Part shown: piece after piece, positions 1-9,459 of the stretch
How positions within the stretch are numbered: position 1 is the stretch's first letter
Layout: the number at the start of each line of letters is the position of its first letter
Virus record (IMG/VR): IMGVR_UViG_3300009184_000091
Span: 1 to 38,343 of that record
Length of the DNA: 38,343 nucleotides
Direction: 5' to 3' (one strand)
Origin: a virus
Translations under genes and position numbers: made by a program
The notes under the pieces: generated by a model
What the model saw: only the letters and a program-made list of their open reading frames with translations
The model's database searches: none
Told to the model about the DNA's origin: nothing

Positions 1-120
1 AAAGCTTCTCCTACAAAACAAATTGGAGCTGCTATTGTTAAAGGAGCAAAAGATGTTGGTGCTAAAGTAATGAAAGGTATCAAAGCTTTAGACAAACAAG
101 CAAACAAAGGAAGTAGATAA
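1..120 (+). CDS. C-terminal end of an upstream protein (partial)
   Basis: The window opens inside a gene: the first reading frame is open from base 1 and stops with TAA at 118-120, giving 39 residues. The piece is rich in Lys, Ala and Gly (it contains KGAKDVGAKVMKGIKAL), so it is basic and probably helical. The next gene starts 8 bases later on the same strand, so it belongs to the same virion operon. Too little is visible to name it; a basic tail of a small virion or DNA-binding protein would fit, but that is a guess. Confidence 0.6.
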   Translation, partial: KASPTKQIGAAIVKGAKDVGAKVMKGIKALDKQANKGSR

Positions 121-128
121 TAAAGCAT

Positions 129-368
129 ATGAAAAATCTATCAATAAAAGGTTATAAAAAAAATAGTCCTGATAAAGATAGACCTTATAATGTAATACCT
201 AGCGGGGAAATCACTATGAAAAATGTGGAGTTTCCCGTTTTAGGTATTGATAATAAAGGTAATTCTAAAGTAATGCAACCTGGTAAAGATTATAGTTATC
301 CAGGGGATACTGTATTAGAAGTGCCTATAAAAAAACAAAAAATATATAATAGAATATTTAAAAAATAA
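129..368 (+). CDS. Small conserved phage protein, unknown function
   Basis: A 79-residue protein that starts with a basic stretch (KGYKKNSPDKDRPYN), followed by a compact Gly/Pro-rich part (IPSGEITMKNVEFPVLGID) and PGKDYSYPGDTVLEVP. This pattern of a short basic head plus a small beta-rich body is familiar from small genes ahead of the terminase in crAss-like and marine Bacteroidota phages, from memory only. It has no signal peptide or membrane segment. It sits 8 bases after the preceding gene and 3 bases before the next, so it is co-transcribed with the head genes. It may be a minor virion component; no function can be assigned. Confidence 0.75.
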   Translation: MKNLSIKGYKKNSPDKDRPYNVIPSGEITMKNVEFPVLGIDNKGNSKVMQPGKDYSYPGDTVLEVPIKKQKIYNRIFKK

Positions 369-371
369 ATT

Positions 372-647
372 ATGGGACAATATGGTAATCAACCAGATTT
401 TGGAACAATAGTGGCAGTATTGGAGGATATAGGCCTTAACGTTGTTTTTCCTCCTTCGGCAATATATGTGGGAGAGACTAATAATAATGATGGCCTGGCC
501 TCGTTGGAGGTGCAACCTGTTGGTAATGAACCTGGCGATACTGTGATTATATCAGGGATATCCAATGGTACTTTTTTACCAATTGTAGTTACAGAAATAA
601 TTGATAAAGTTGGCATAGATACTAATAAGATATTACTTTATAGATAA
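372..647 (+). CDS. Small conserved protein, probably virion-associated
   Basis: A 91-residue protein starting MGQYGNQPDFGT, a start I recognise from small proteins next to head genes in crAss-like and related phages. The rest is predicted mostly beta: alternating hydrophobic residues in LNVVFPPSAIYVGE, then DTVIISGISNGTFLPIVVTEI. It has no cysteines, membrane helix or signal peptide. Size, beta content and position suggest a small decoration or structural protein, but this is inference. The ATG at 372 comes 3 bases after the previous stop, with no Shine-Dalgarno sequence, as is usual in this window. Confidence 0.7.
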   Translation: MGQYGNQPDFGTIVAVLEDIGLNVVFPPSAIYVGETNNNDGLASLEVQPVGNEPGDTVIISGISNGTFLPIVVTEIIDKVGIDTNKILLYR

Positions 648-673
648 TTAAAATAAACAAATAATTAAATCAA

Positions 674-940
674 ATGGAAAACACAAACAAAATTACAGAA
701 AAACAATTAGAAACCATTGTTAATCAACAAAAAGCTATGAATACCTTATTAACTAATATAGGGTTATTGGAATCTCAAAAGCACGGTTTCTTACACCAAA
801 TTGCAGAAGTAAATAAAGAAGTAGAAGAATTTAAATCAGAATTACAATTAGAATACGGGGATATTAATATTAATATCGAAGATGGTTCTTATACTCATAT
901 AGCTTACACAGACGAACCTAAATTAGAAAAAGTAGACTAA
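674..940 (+). CDS. Small coiled-coil protein, unknown function
   Basis: An 88-residue acidic protein. Residues about 1-60 are an almost unbroken helix with heptad-like Leu/Ile spacing (KQLETIVNQQKAMNTLL, then IAEVNKEVEEFKSEL), so a coiled coil or helical hairpin is likely. The C-terminal third (GDININIEDGSYTHI) is a short beta segment. Its stop overlaps the ATG of the next gene by one base (TAATG), a translational-coupling arrangement. I recognise the layout from small genes in the same place in related phages, but no role is known to me. Confidence 0.7.
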   Translation: MENTNKITEKQLETIVNQQKAMNTLLTNIGLLESQKHGFLHQIAEVNKEVEEFKSELQLEYGDININIEDGSYTHIAYTDEPKLEKVD

Positions 941-1167
941 TGAGTTCTGTTATTAGAAAAATTAGTATAGGTACAGATTATAAAAATGAGGCAATGCATT
1001 ACTCTGTGGGACAAAATGTTTACGGGGGTCATGTAATTGGCGGTATATTATTTGATGAGAAAGACAACTCATATAATATTTACATTGAAAAAGGAGATGA
1101 AGTAATGCCGTGGAAAAAGTTTAATTCTAATATGGCTATATCTGTTGAATATGATTTGGAATACTAA
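940..1167 (+). CDS. Small conserved protein, unknown function
   Basis: A 75-residue protein starting MSSVIRKISIGTDYKNEAMHY. It is predicted to be beta-rich (GGHVIGGILFDEKDNSYNIYIEKG) with a conserved-looking W-K-x-F near residue 58. From memory, this start is common in crAss-like and marine phage relatives, where it keeps company with the coiled-coil gene before it and the 199-aa gene after it. Both of its ends overlap neighbouring genes by one base (TAATG), so these three genes are translationally coupled and probably act together. The biochemical role is unknown. Confidence 0.72.
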   Translation: MSSVIRKISIGTDYKNEAMHYSVGQNVYGGHVIGGILFDEKDNSYNIYIEKGDEVMPWKKFNSNMAISVEYDLEY

Positions 1168-1766
1168 TGAGAAGTATTTTTTCTTTTATTGTAAAGCCTG
1201 TAGGGGAAAGATACAATAACAAAGTTAAAGTCGATGGTAAAGAACTAATAGTCAATACTAAAATTGAAAGCTTTAAATCAGTAAATAACTTTGCAGAAGT
1301 TGTTGCAATCCCATTAGCATATAATACAAATATAAAAGTTGGTGATATAATTTTAATTCATCATAATGTTTTTAGAGTATTTTATGATATAAGAGGCAAT
1401 AAAAAAAATAGTAGATCATATTTTAAAGATGATTTATATTTTTGTGAATTAGATCAAATTTATTTATATAAAAATACCGGTGAATGGAAAGCGTTTGGAG
1501 ACAGGTGCTTTGTTAAGCCAATTAAAAATAAAGACTATCTAAACGTAGATAAAGAACAAAAGCTTATTGGTATATTAAAATACGGAAATAGCTCCTTAGA
1601 AGCGCTTAAAATATACGAGGGAGACCTTGTTGGTTATACTCCTTATGGAGAATTTGACTTTGTTATTGATGGACAAAGACTTTATTGTATGAAATCTAAT
1701 GATATTATAATTAAATATGAATATAAAGGAAACGAAGCAGAATATAACCCCTCTTGGGCCAAATAA
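1167..1766 (+). CDS. Conserved phage protein, possible co-chaperonin-like fold
   Basis: A 199-residue protein. The segment NTNIKVGDIILIHHNVFRV (about residues 50-70) has the 'constant plus VGD plus hydrophobic strand' pattern of GroES/gp31-type small barrel proteins. A similar pattern recurs in the second half (IYEGDLVGYTPYGEFDFVIDG), so it may be two barrel repeats. The C-terminus ends YEYKGNEAEYNPSWAK. A head-assembly co-chaperonin next to capsid genes would make sense (as T4 gp31), but similarity is only at pattern level; it may equally be an unrelated virion protein. It follows the previous gene with a one-base overlap. Confidence 0.6.
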   Translation: MRSIFSFIVKPVGERYNNKVKVDGKELIVNTKIESFKSVNNFAEVVAIPLAYNTNIKVGDIILIHHNVFRVFYDIRGNKKNSRSYFKDDLYFCELDQIYLYKNTGEWKAFGDRCFVKPIKNKDYLNVDKEQKLIGILKYGNSSLEALKIYEGDLVGYTPYGEFDFVIDGQRLYCMKSNDIIIKYEYKGNEAEYNPSWAK

Positions 1767-1802
1767 TTGGATTGTTTATAGGCATATAAGAAACGATAAA
1801 AA

Positions 1803-1816
1803 AATTATATTATATT
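1803..1816 (+). promoter_or_regulatory. A/T-rich leader motif AATTATATTATATT (copy 1)
   Basis: A 14-base sequence just ahead of the terminase genes, in one of the few real gaps (1767-1823). The same 14 bases recur at 9483-9496 directly before the start codon of the gene after the capsid terminator. It could be a late-promoter element or simply the A/T-rich unstructured leader preferred in Bacteroidota. The sequence alone does not decide. Confidence 0.35.
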
Positions 1817-1823
1817 GAATAAA

Positions 1824-2099
1824 ATGGATATTAAAGAAACAAAAAATAATATCATAAAAGCTGGACACAAAGCGGTACTTGAGTTAATTAAAGTTGCTGA
1901 AGAAGCTATTTTAGATAATGGAGAGGACGACTTGTCAGCGGATAAATTAAAGAATGCTGCAGCAACAAAAAAGTTAGCCATATTTGATGCTTTTGAAATT
2001 CTAAGTAGAATACAGGATGAAACCCGTATGCTGGAAGAAGAGGAAAAAGATCCTACAATAAAACAATTTAAAGGTTTTGCAGAAGGGAGATCTAAATAA
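1824..2099 (+). CDS. Small terminase subunit candidate
   Basis: A 91-residue, mostly helical, acidic protein directly upstream of the large terminase, with which it overlaps by one base. Size, helical content (HKAVLELIKVAEEAIL, then LKNAAATKKLAIFDAFEIL) and position fit a small terminase (DNA-recognition) subunit. I see no clear helix-turn-helix, so the call rests mostly on position. A TTG at 1815 is in frame and would add three residues, but the ATG at 1824 is preferred because it follows the shared A/T-rich leader. The C-terminus is KQFKGFAEGRSK. Confidence 0.5.
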   Translation: MDIKETKNNIIKAGHKAVLELIKVAEEAILDNGEDDLSADKLKNAAATKKLAIFDAFEILSRIQDETRMLEEEEKDPTIKQFKGFAEGRSK

Positions 2100-4321
2100 T
2101 GTACGAACAAACACTTTATAAGATACTACCAAACCATATTAAACCATCAATTATTAAACAACAGAATCGTTATAATAAATGGAAATACGGATATAATAAG
2201 GACCATGATGTAATTATTATTAGTAAAACAGGTAAGATTGGAGAAATATACGAGATACAAAACTTAAGGATTGCTCTACCATTAATGGATAACTCCTTTA
2301 AGAGAGATTCAAAAAAAGAAGAACAATACTGGGAACAATTAAAAATACCAAAAGAACTTGAAAAAATAAAAAGTGTCTTTGACTGGAATAAATATCCAGA
2401 TAGTTTCAAAGAAAAATGGTATGACTATATTGACAACGAGTTTAAGCATAGAGAAGAAGGCTTTTCATTTTATAATAATGGAGTTCCTACATATGTAACT
2501 GGTACACATTATATGTACTTGCAATGGAGTAAAATAGATGTTGGTGCACCAGACTTTAGAGAATCAAATAGATTGTTTTTTATATTCTGGGAAGCTTGTA
2601 AAGCGGATCCAAGATGTTATGGAATGTGCTATTTAAAGAATAGACGTTCTGGATTTTCTTTTATGTCATCTGCTGAATTAGTTAATCAAGCAACTATATC
2701 AAGTGATTCAAGATTTGGAATCTTATCAAAAGCTGGGGCCGATGCTAAAACAATGTTTACCGATAAGGTGGTTCCAATCTCTCTTAATTATCCCTTTTTC
2801 TTTAAACCTATCCAAGATGGTATGGATAGACCTAAAACAGAACTTGCATATAGAGTGCCTGCTTCTAAATTTACAAGAAGAAAATTAGATAGTCAAGAAA
2901 ATCCAGAAGAAATGGAAGGCCTTGATACAACAATAGATTGGAAAAATACAGGGGATAACTCTTATGATGGTGAAAAACTTAAGTTACTGGTTCATGATGA
3001 AAGTGGTAAATGGTTAAGACCGGATAATATATTAAACAACTGGAGAGTTACTAAAACGTGTTTAAGATTAGGTAGTAGAATTATTGGTAAGTGTATGATG
3101 GGTTCAACGTCAAATGCTTTAGATAAAGGAGGAGATAATTTTAAAAAACTATATTATGCTTCAGATGTCACGAAAAGAAACCGCAACGGACAGACTAATT
3201 CAGGATTATATAGTTTGTTCATACCTATGGAATGGTCCTACGAGGGATTCATTGATACTTATGGCATACCTGTCTTCGATACTCCAAAAACCCCGGTCAA
3301 AGGAATTGATGGGAATGAAATAGATTATGGGGTTATTGAGCATTGGCAGAATGAGGTAGATGGACTAAAGTCCGATTCTGATGGATTAAATGAATACTAT
3401 AGACAATTTCCAAGAACAGAACAACACGCTTTTAGAGATGAAACAAAACAATCGTTGTTTAATCTTACAAAAATATACGAACAAATAGATTATAATAATG
3501 ATCTAAGGAATTCAAACATATTAACTAGAGGCAATTTTCAATGGGAAGGTGGCGTCCAAGATACAAAAGTAATATTCTATCCGAATAAAAGTGGTAGATT
3601 CTTGATTTCATGGATTCCTCCATATCATTTGCAAAATATTGTTATATCAAAGAATAATATGAAATGGCCTGGTAATGAACATATTGGTGCATTCGGGTGT
3701 GACCCTTATGATATATCAGGAACAACAGATGGCAAAGGATCTAAAGGTGCATTGCACGGAAGAACAAAGTTCTCAATGGAAGATGCCCCAAGTAATACAT
3801 TCTTTTTAGAATATATATCAAGACCACAAACCGCTGAAATATTTTTTGAAGATGTATTAATGGCTTGTATATTTTACGGTATGCCAATTCTTGCAGAAAA
3901 CAATAAACCAAGATTACTATATCATTTTAAAAGAAGAGGCTACAGGGGTTACTCAATGAATAGACCTGACAAATCTTTTATTAAATTATCAGCAACGGAA
4001 AGAGAAATAGGAGGAATTCCTAACTCTTCTCAAGATATAATACAAGCACACGCTGCAGCAATAGAAACAGAAATAGAGGATTATGTTGGACTAACTGAAA
4101 CAGGTTATGGGACAATGTACTTCCAGGATACTTTAGAGGATTGGGCAAGATTCGATATAACCAGAAGGACTAACCATGATGCCTCTATTAGTTCAGGATT
4201 AGCAATAATGGCTTGTAACAAAAATAAATATATGCCAACTGAAAAAAGAGAAATAGTGTCTGTGCCTTTAGGTTTTAGAAAATATAATAATGAAGGAACT
4301 ACATCAAAAATTATTAAGTAA
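2099..4321 (+). CDS. terL: Terminase large subunit (packaging ATPase and nuclease)
   Basis: This 740-residue protein is the motor that pumps DNA into the prohead and cuts the concatemer. The ATPase half has a degenerate Walker A (KNRRSGFSF around residues 180-188, with R-R-S-G-F-S in place of G-K-S/T, a form I know from crAss-like and marine terminases) and Walker B LLVHDE with D300-E301. The nuclease half has the RNase H-like order of acids: D535 in AFGCDPYD, a Glu in PILAENN and an Asp in NSSQDIIQAHA. The length is at the long end for the family. It lies between the small terminase candidate and the portal; its TAA is followed immediately by the portal ATG. Confidence 0.92.
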   Translation: MYEQTLYKILPNHIKPSIIKQQNRYNKWKYGYNKDHDVIIISKTGKIGEIYEIQNLRIALPLMDNSFKRDSKKEEQYWEQLKIPKELEKIKSVFDWNKYPDSFKEKWYDYIDNEFKHREEGFSFYNNGVPTYVTGTHYMYLQWSKIDVGAPDFRESNRLFFIFWEACKADPRCYGMCYLKNRRSGFSFMSSAELVNQATISSDSRFGILSKAGADAKTMFTDKVVPISLNYPFFFKPIQDGMDRPKTELAYRVPASKFTRRKLDSQENPEEMEGLDTTIDWKNTGDNSYDGEKLKLLVHDESGKWLRPDNILNNWRVTKTCLRLGSRIIGKCMMGSTSNALDKGGDNFKKLYYASDVTKRNRNGQTNSGLYSLFIPMEWSYEGFIDTYGIPVFDTPKTPVKGIDGNEIDYGVIEHWQNEVDGLKSDSDGLNEYYRQFPRTEQHAFRDETKQSLFNLTKIYEQIDYNNDLRNSNILTRGNFQWEGGVQDTKVIFYPNKSGRFLISWIPPYHLQNIVISKNNMKWPGNEHIGAFGCDPYDISGTTDGKGSKGALHGRTKFSMEDAPSNTFFLEYISRPQTAEIFFEDVLMACIFYGMPILAENNKPRLLYHFKRRGYRGYSMNRPDKSFIKLSATEREIGGIPNSSQDIIQAHAAAIETEIEDYVGLTETGYGTMYFQDTLEDWARFDITRRTNHDASISSGLAIMACNKNKYMPTEKREIVSVPLGFRKYNNEGTTSKIIK

Positions 4322-6730
4322 ATGAATATATACACAAATCCAAATAGTGCTTTCCCTAGTCAGGTTGTAGATGATGCTACTAAGGCTTCTGAAGAATATG
4401 GATTACAGGTATCTCGTGCTATAGAACAAGAATGGTTTAACCAAGGGAGAACTAGCGGCAATAGATATTTAACACATTGGAATAATTTTAATAGATTAAG
4501 GTTATATGCAAGAGGTGAACAATCTGTACAAAAATATAAAGATGAGTTATCAATCAATGGTGATTTATCTTACTTAAACTTAGATTGGACACCTGTACCT
4601 ATATTATCAAAGTTTGTTGATATAGTTGCTAATGGTATATCTCAAAAGACTTATGATGTAAAAGCATTTGCACAAGACCCGGATTCTTTAAAAAAGCGTA
4701 TGAATTACGCATCGGCCTTAAAATTTGATATGGCTAATAAAGAATTAATAGGCAGCAATAAACAAGAATTTGGAATAGATATATCAAAATCAAATATTCC
4801 GCCAGCTGATTTACCTGCTACATTAGATGAATTAGAATTACATATTCAGCTTTCTTATAAGCAATCTATTGAGATAGCAGAGGAGGAGGCAATAAATACC
4901 GTATTAAAAACTAATAAATACGATCTTACTAGAAAAAGACTTAACTATGATTTAACCACTATTGGTATTGCAGCGGTTAAAACATCCTATAATAAATCTG
5001 AAGGTATTACGGTCGATTATGTGGATCCTGCATATTTAGTTTATTCATATACTGAAGACCCTAACTTTGAGGATATTTATTATGCAGGGGAAGTTAAAGC
5101 GGTAACTATACCAGAATTAAAAAAAGAATTCCCATATATATCTGAGGATGAACTTCTTAAAATCCAACAGATGCCTGGAAATAGACAGTACATACAAGGA
5201 TGGGGTAATTATGATGAGAATACAGTACAAGTATTATATTTTGAGTATAAGACTTATATGAATCAAGTATTTAAAATAAAAAACAATGAGAATGGATTAG
5301 AGAAGGTAATTGAAAAAACTGATTCATTTAATCCTCCTCCAAGTGATAATTTTGAAAGAGTATCAAGAACAATAGAAGTATTGTATACAGGAGCAAAGAT
5401 CATAGGTACTAATATGATGTTGGAATGGAAGTTGTCAAATGATATGACTCGTCCATATGCAGATACCACAAGAGTTAGAATGAATTATAATATAGCTGCC
5501 CCTAGAATGTATAAGGGTAGAATTGATTCAATTGTTTCTAAGTGTATTTCATTTGCTGATATGATTCAATTAACTCACTTAAAACTTCAACAAGTTATGT
5601 CTAGAGTAGTGCCTGATGGGGTATTCTTAGATGTTGATGGGCTAATGGAAGTTGATTTGGGTAATGGCACAAAATATAATCCAGCAGAAGCATTAAATAT
5701 GTATTTCCAAACTGGTAGTATCGTAGGTAGATCTTTAACTCAAGATGGAGAAATAAATAGAGGCAAAGTGCCTATCCAAGAATTAACAACATCAAGTGGT
5801 CAAGGTAAGATACAAAGTTTAATACAAACTTATCAGTATTACTTGCAGATGATTAGAGATGTTACCGGACTTAATGAAGCTGTTGATGGTAGCAAGCCAG
5901 ATTCAAATGCTTTAGTAGGATTACAAAAGATAGCAGCAAACGCTTCTAACGTAGCAACGCGCCATATAAAAGATGCTAGTATATATTTAACTACAAGAAT
6001 TTGTGAAAATATATCATTACGTATTGCAGATTGTTTAGACAACCCTTTAACTGCAAATTCATTAAAACAAAGCATATCAACTTATAATGTAGATGTTTTA
6101 AAAGAAATGGAAAAACTAAATCTACATGACTTTGGTATTTTCTTAGAAATTGAACCAGACGAAGAAGAAAAAGCGCAATTAGAACAAAACATACAAGTTT
6201 CTTTGCAAAACCAAGGGATTGATTTAGAAGACGCTATTGATATAAGACAAGTTAGAAATCTTAAATTAGCAAATCAATTATTAAAGTTAAAAAGAAAAAG
6301 AAAACAAGCGCAAGTACAACAACAGCAATTAGCAAACATACAAGCACAAGCAGATGCTAATTCTCAGAATGCCGAAAAAGCAGCAATGTTTGAAGTTCAA
6401 AAACAGCAAGCATTAACACAAGAAGCAATTAATATTGAACAAGCCAAATCTCAATTTGAAATTCAAAGATTACAAACAGAGGCTCAAATTAAAAAACAAT
6501 TGATGGCAGAACAATTTAATTATGATATGCAATTAGCACAATTAAAAGTGCAGGCAGATACTAATAAATTTAATCAATTAGAAAATAGAAAAGACGAAAG
6601 AACAAAAATACAAGCCACCCAGCAATCAGAATTAATAGATCAACGTAAGAACGATTCTTTACCAAAAGATTTTCAGAATAATGCGGAAAATTTAATTAAT
6701 GATTTAGGAGGAATGTTACAAATGGAATAA
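4322..6730 (+). CDS. Portal protein
   Basis: At 802 residues it is the size of a podovirus portal, and it sits directly after the large terminase. The first 580 residues form the mixed core (for example LNLDWTPVPILSKFVDIVANG, a typical portal start region; later MLEWKLSNDM and GLNEAVDGSKPDSNALVG). From about residue 620 to 790 the protein is a long Gln/Ala/Lys-rich helix (QAQVQQQQLANIQAQADA), which fits a portal barrel or crown coiled coil reaching into the capsid. Twelve copies would form the DNA channel and the docking site for terminase and adaptor proteins. The start codon abuts the terminase stop. Confidence 0.88.
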   Translation: MNIYTNPNSAFPSQVVDDATKASEEYGLQVSRAIEQEWFNQGRTSGNRYLTHWNNFNRLRLYARGEQSVQKYKDELSINGDLSYLNLDWTPVPILSKFVDIVANGISQKTYDVKAFAQDPDSLKKRMNYASALKFDMANKELIGSNKQEFGIDISKSNIPPADLPATLDELELHIQLSYKQSIEIAEEEAINTVLKTNKYDLTRKRLNYDLTTIGIAAVKTSYNKSEGITVDYVDPAYLVYSYTEDPNFEDIYYAGEVKAVTIPELKKEFPYISEDELLKIQQMPGNRQYIQGWGNYDENTVQVLYFEYKTYMNQVFKIKNNENGLEKVIEKTDSFNPPPSDNFERVSRTIEVLYTGAKIIGTNMMLEWKLSNDMTRPYADTTRVRMNYNIAAPRMYKGRIDSIVSKCISFADMIQLTHLKLQQVMSRVVPDGVFLDVDGLMEVDLGNGTKYNPAEALNMYFQTGSIVGRSLTQDGEINRGKVPIQELTTSSGQGKIQSLIQTYQYYLQMIRDVTGLNEAVDGSKPDSNALVGLQKIAANASNVATRHIKDASIYLTTRICENISLRIADCLDNPLTANSLKQSISTYNVDVLKEMEKLNLHDFGIFLEIEPDEEEKAQLEQNIQVSLQNQGIDLEDAIDIRQVRNLKLANQLLKLKRKRKQAQVQQQQLANIQAQADANSQNAEKAAMFEVQKQQALTQEAINIEQAKSQFEIQRLQTEAQIKKQLMAEQFNYDMQLAQLKVQADTNKFNQLENRKDERTKIQATQQSELIDQRKNDSLPKDFQNNAENLINDLGGMLQME

Positions 6731-6760
6731 ACTTATTAACCAATTTTATATTATCATATT

Positions 6761-7933
6761 ATGTCAGAAGAAGTAAAACAAGAAGGAGAATTTAAATTAA
6801 AAACAAAAAAACCTTCAGTAAGAAAATTAAACAGAACAGATGAACCTATTAAGGTTGATTTGACAACAAAGCAAGAGGAACCAATAAAAGTAGTAATCCC
6901 TAACGAAGAAACAAATGCCATTCAAGAGCAAGCAACAGATGAAAGCGTGTTACGCGATAAACAGTCCGAAATGGGATTGCAAGAAGTGGGCGAAGGAAAC
7001 CAAGGGGCCACTGAAGATGTTATTGAAGAAATCTTTGAACAAGAAATAAAGAAAGAGGTTGCAGATATTAAAGAAGAACTGCAATTTCACACACAAGAAC
7101 AAGACAGTAACAATATTCAATTACCAGAGAACATAGAGAAATTAGTTTCTTTTATGCAAGAGACTGGTGGAACTATTGAAGATTATGTTAGACTAAATGC
7201 AGATTATTCAAATGTAAATAATGTTGCTCTATTAAAAGAATACTATAAAAATACTAAACCGCATTTAGATGCAGATGAAGTAGAATTTTTATTGGAAGAT
7301 AAATTCTTTTTTGATGAAGATATTGATGATGAAAGAGAAATCAAATTAAAGAAATTAGCATTTAAAGAAGAAATTTCAAAGGCTAAAACCTTTTTAGAAG
7401 AAGCAAAGAAAAAATATTATGCAGAGATCAAGGCAAGGCCTGGCGTTAATGCAGAACAACAAAAAGCTGTTGATTTTTTCAATAGATATAATACCGAGCA
7501 AAACAAAGTGGCTCAACAACAAGATGCGTTTAAAAAACAAACGTCTAGTCTTTTCAACAATGAATTCAAAGGTTTTGAATATAACTTAGGTGAAAAAAGA
7601 TTTAGATATAATGTTCAGAATCCGAATCAAGTTGCCGAAACTCAATCAAATATACAAACCTTTATAGGAAAGTTTCTGGATAAAGAAGGTAATGTATCAG
7701 ATGTACCGGGTTATCATAAGGCTTTGTATTCAGCAATGAATGCTGATAAAATTGCTGCTCATTTTTATGAACAAGGAAAAGCTGATGCTGTTAAACAGGT
7801 AGTTAGCAATTCTAAAAATCCAAGTACGGATGCTCCTAGAACAGCTAGTGAGCCATTCATTAATGGACTTAGAGTCAAATCTATAAGCAGTGAGGATTCC
7901 TCTAAATTAAGGATCCAAACAAAAAAATTTTAA
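6761..7933 (+). CDS. Scaffold-like protein
   Basis: A 390-residue, highly charged and mostly helical protein between portal and major capsid protein, the usual place for a scaffold. The N-terminal 120 residues are disordered and acidic (VIEEIFEQEIKKEVADIKEEL); the middle is helical (KLKKLAFKEEISKAKTFLEEA). The C-terminal end is basic (EDSSKLRIQTKKF), as in scaffolds that bind capsid through a basic tail. No protease is visible in the neighbourhood, so exit by cleavage or release is open. It could instead be a core protein that stays in the virion. Confidence 0.65.
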   Translation: MSEEVKQEGEFKLKTKKPSVRKLNRTDEPIKVDLTTKQEEPIKVVIPNEETNAIQEQATDESVLRDKQSEMGLQEVGEGNQGATEDVIEEIFEQEIKKEVADIKEELQFHTQEQDSNNIQLPENIEKLVSFMQETGGTIEDYVRLNADYSNVNNVALLKEYYKNTKPHLDADEVEFLLEDKFFFDEDIDDEREIKLKKLAFKEEISKAKTFLEEAKKKYYAEIKARPGVNAEQQKAVDFFNRYNTEQNKVAQQQDAFKKQTSSLFNNEFKGFEYNLGEKRFRYNVQNPNQVAETQSNIQTFIGKFLDKEGNVSDVPGYHKALYSAMNADKIAAHFYEQGKADAVKQVVSNSKNPSTDAPRTASEPFINGLRVKSISSEDSSKLRIQTKKF

Positions 7934-7953
7934 CAATTAAAAATTAAAAAACT

Positions 7954-9417
7954 ATGGCAAATGTTACGCCTCAATTCGGTTCAATTAAACCGTCTCAAAA
8001 ACAGCAAGCATTAGATACTAACTACTTAAACTTTACAGATGGTAGTGGTAATGACTTTGCACAACAATACTTACCAGAAATCTACGAACAAGAAGTAGAG
8101 AGATATGGTAATAGAACTTTATCTGGTTTCTTACGTATGGTAGGAGCTGAAATGCCAATGTCTTCTGATCAAGTTGTTTGGTCTGAACAAAATAGATTAC
8201 ACATTGCTTACAAAGATGTAACTTGTGCTTCTGCTACAACTTTAACTTTTGTTACGGGTGGAACAGGTTCTTCTTTTGTTAATAACGTTATTTCTGTTGG
8301 ACAAACTTTAGTAGTTATGAGTCCTTCTACAGGAAAAGAACTTAAAGTTTATGTTACTGCATCTACTGCTGATGCTGCTACTGGAACAGGTGGAGCTACA
8401 AACCCAGCGGTTGTTACTGTTAAACCATATACTCAATTAGATTTGACTACTGGTGCTGGTAACGTTGTAAACTTTACTGGAGCAACAGATCTTAAAATCT
8501 TTGTATACGGTTCTGAATTCAAAAAAGGAACAACTGATGCTACTATAAACTCAGTAACTCCTTCATTTACTCAATATAGTAATTCGCCAATCATTGTAAG
8601 AGAAAGATACCAAATTTCTGGTTCTGATACTGCTCAAATTGGATGGGTTGAAGTTGCTACTGAAGATGGAGCTTCTGGATTCTTATGGTACTTAAAAGCA
8701 GAATCTGAAACAAGATTGCGTTTTGAAGATTACTTAGAAATGTCTGTAATCGAAGGTGAATTAGTTGGTGGTGGTTCTACATTAGGATCTAACCAAATTA
8801 AAGGTACTCAAGGTTTATTCTCTGCTGTTAAAGAAAGAGGTAATGTTGTAAACAACTTCTCTGCTGCAAGTGGACTTAGTGACTTTGATTCGATCTTGAA
8901 GAACTTAGATACTCAAGGGGCTATTGAAGAAAACATGTTATTCTTAAACCGTGCAACTTCTCTTGACTTTGATGATATGCTTGCTTCTTTATCTGCTGGT
9001 GCAGCAGGTGGTGTAGCTTACGGTTTATTTGAAAACTCTGAGCAAATGGCATTGAACTTAGGTTTCTCTGGTTTCCGTCGTGGATCTTATGATTTCTACA
9101 AAACTGACTGGAAATATCTAAATGATGCATCTACTCGCGGAGGTATGGCTAACACATCTATTGATGGTATCCTTGTTCCTGCTGGTACATCAACTGTATA
9201 TGATCAACAATTAGGTACTAATATCCGTAGACCATTCTTACACGTTCGTTATAGAGCTAACCAAGCTGACGATAGAAGAATGAAATCTTGGATCACTGGA
9301 TCTGTTGGAGGTGCTTATACTTCTGATCTTGATGCAATGCAAGTGCATTTCTTATCTGAGAGATGTTTAGTTACTCAAGCGGCTAACAATTTCGTATTGT
9401 TCACAGCTTCTACATAA
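7954..9417 (+). CDS. Major capsid protein
   Basis: This 487-residue protein builds the icosahedral shell, with the HK97 fold expected for tailed phages. The region NDFAQQYLPEIYEQEVERYG, followed by NRTLSGFLRMVGAEMPM and a VVWSEQNRLH segment, is the start I know from major capsid proteins of crAss-like and related marine phages. The middle (about residues 90-200) is Thr/Ala/Gly-rich and looks like an inserted surface domain. Codon use differs from neighbouring genes (more GCT, GGT, TCT, AAC and CGT), as expected for a very highly expressed gene. It lies after the scaffold and before a strong hairpin at 9431-9459. Confidence 0.88.
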   Translation: MANVTPQFGSIKPSQKQQALDTNYLNFTDGSGNDFAQQYLPEIYEQEVERYGNRTLSGFLRMVGAEMPMSSDQVVWSEQNRLHIAYKDVTCASATTLTFVTGGTGSSFVNNVISVGQTLVVMSPSTGKELKVYVTASTADAATGTGGATNPAVVTVKPYTQLDLTTGAGNVVNFTGATDLKIFVYGSEFKKGTTDATINSVTPSFTQYSNSPIIVRERYQISGSDTAQIGWVEVATEDGASGFLWYLKAESETRLRFEDYLEMSVIEGELVGGGSTLGSNQIKGTQGLFSAVKERGNVVNNFSAASGLSDFDSILKNLDTQGAIEENMLFLNRATSLDFDDMLASLSAGAAGGVAYGLFENSEQMALNLGFSGFRRGSYDFYKTDWKYLNDASTRGGMANTSIDGILVPAGTSTVYDQQLGTNIRRPFLHVRYRANQADDRRMKSWITGSVGGAYTSDLDAMQVHFLSERCLVTQAANNFVLFTAST

Positions 9418-9430
9418 CAAACATGGTGAT

Positions 9431-9459
9431 ATTACCCTCGTTGAATTGACGGGGGTAAT
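9431..9459 (+). terminator. Hairpin after the major capsid gene
   Basis: ATTACCCTCGT pairs with ACGGGGGTAAT (11 bp including one G-T pair) around a 7-base loop, 13 bases after the capsid stop codon. The downstream T-run is poor (TATTACCTTTT), so it may be a partial terminator or an mRNA-stabilising 3' end that raises capsid expression relative to downstream genes. Confidence 0.65.

Noticed and set aside
1815-1823. TTG start for the small terminase candidate
   Set aside because: It adds only three residues and would overlap the leader motif; the ATG at 1824 is more natural.
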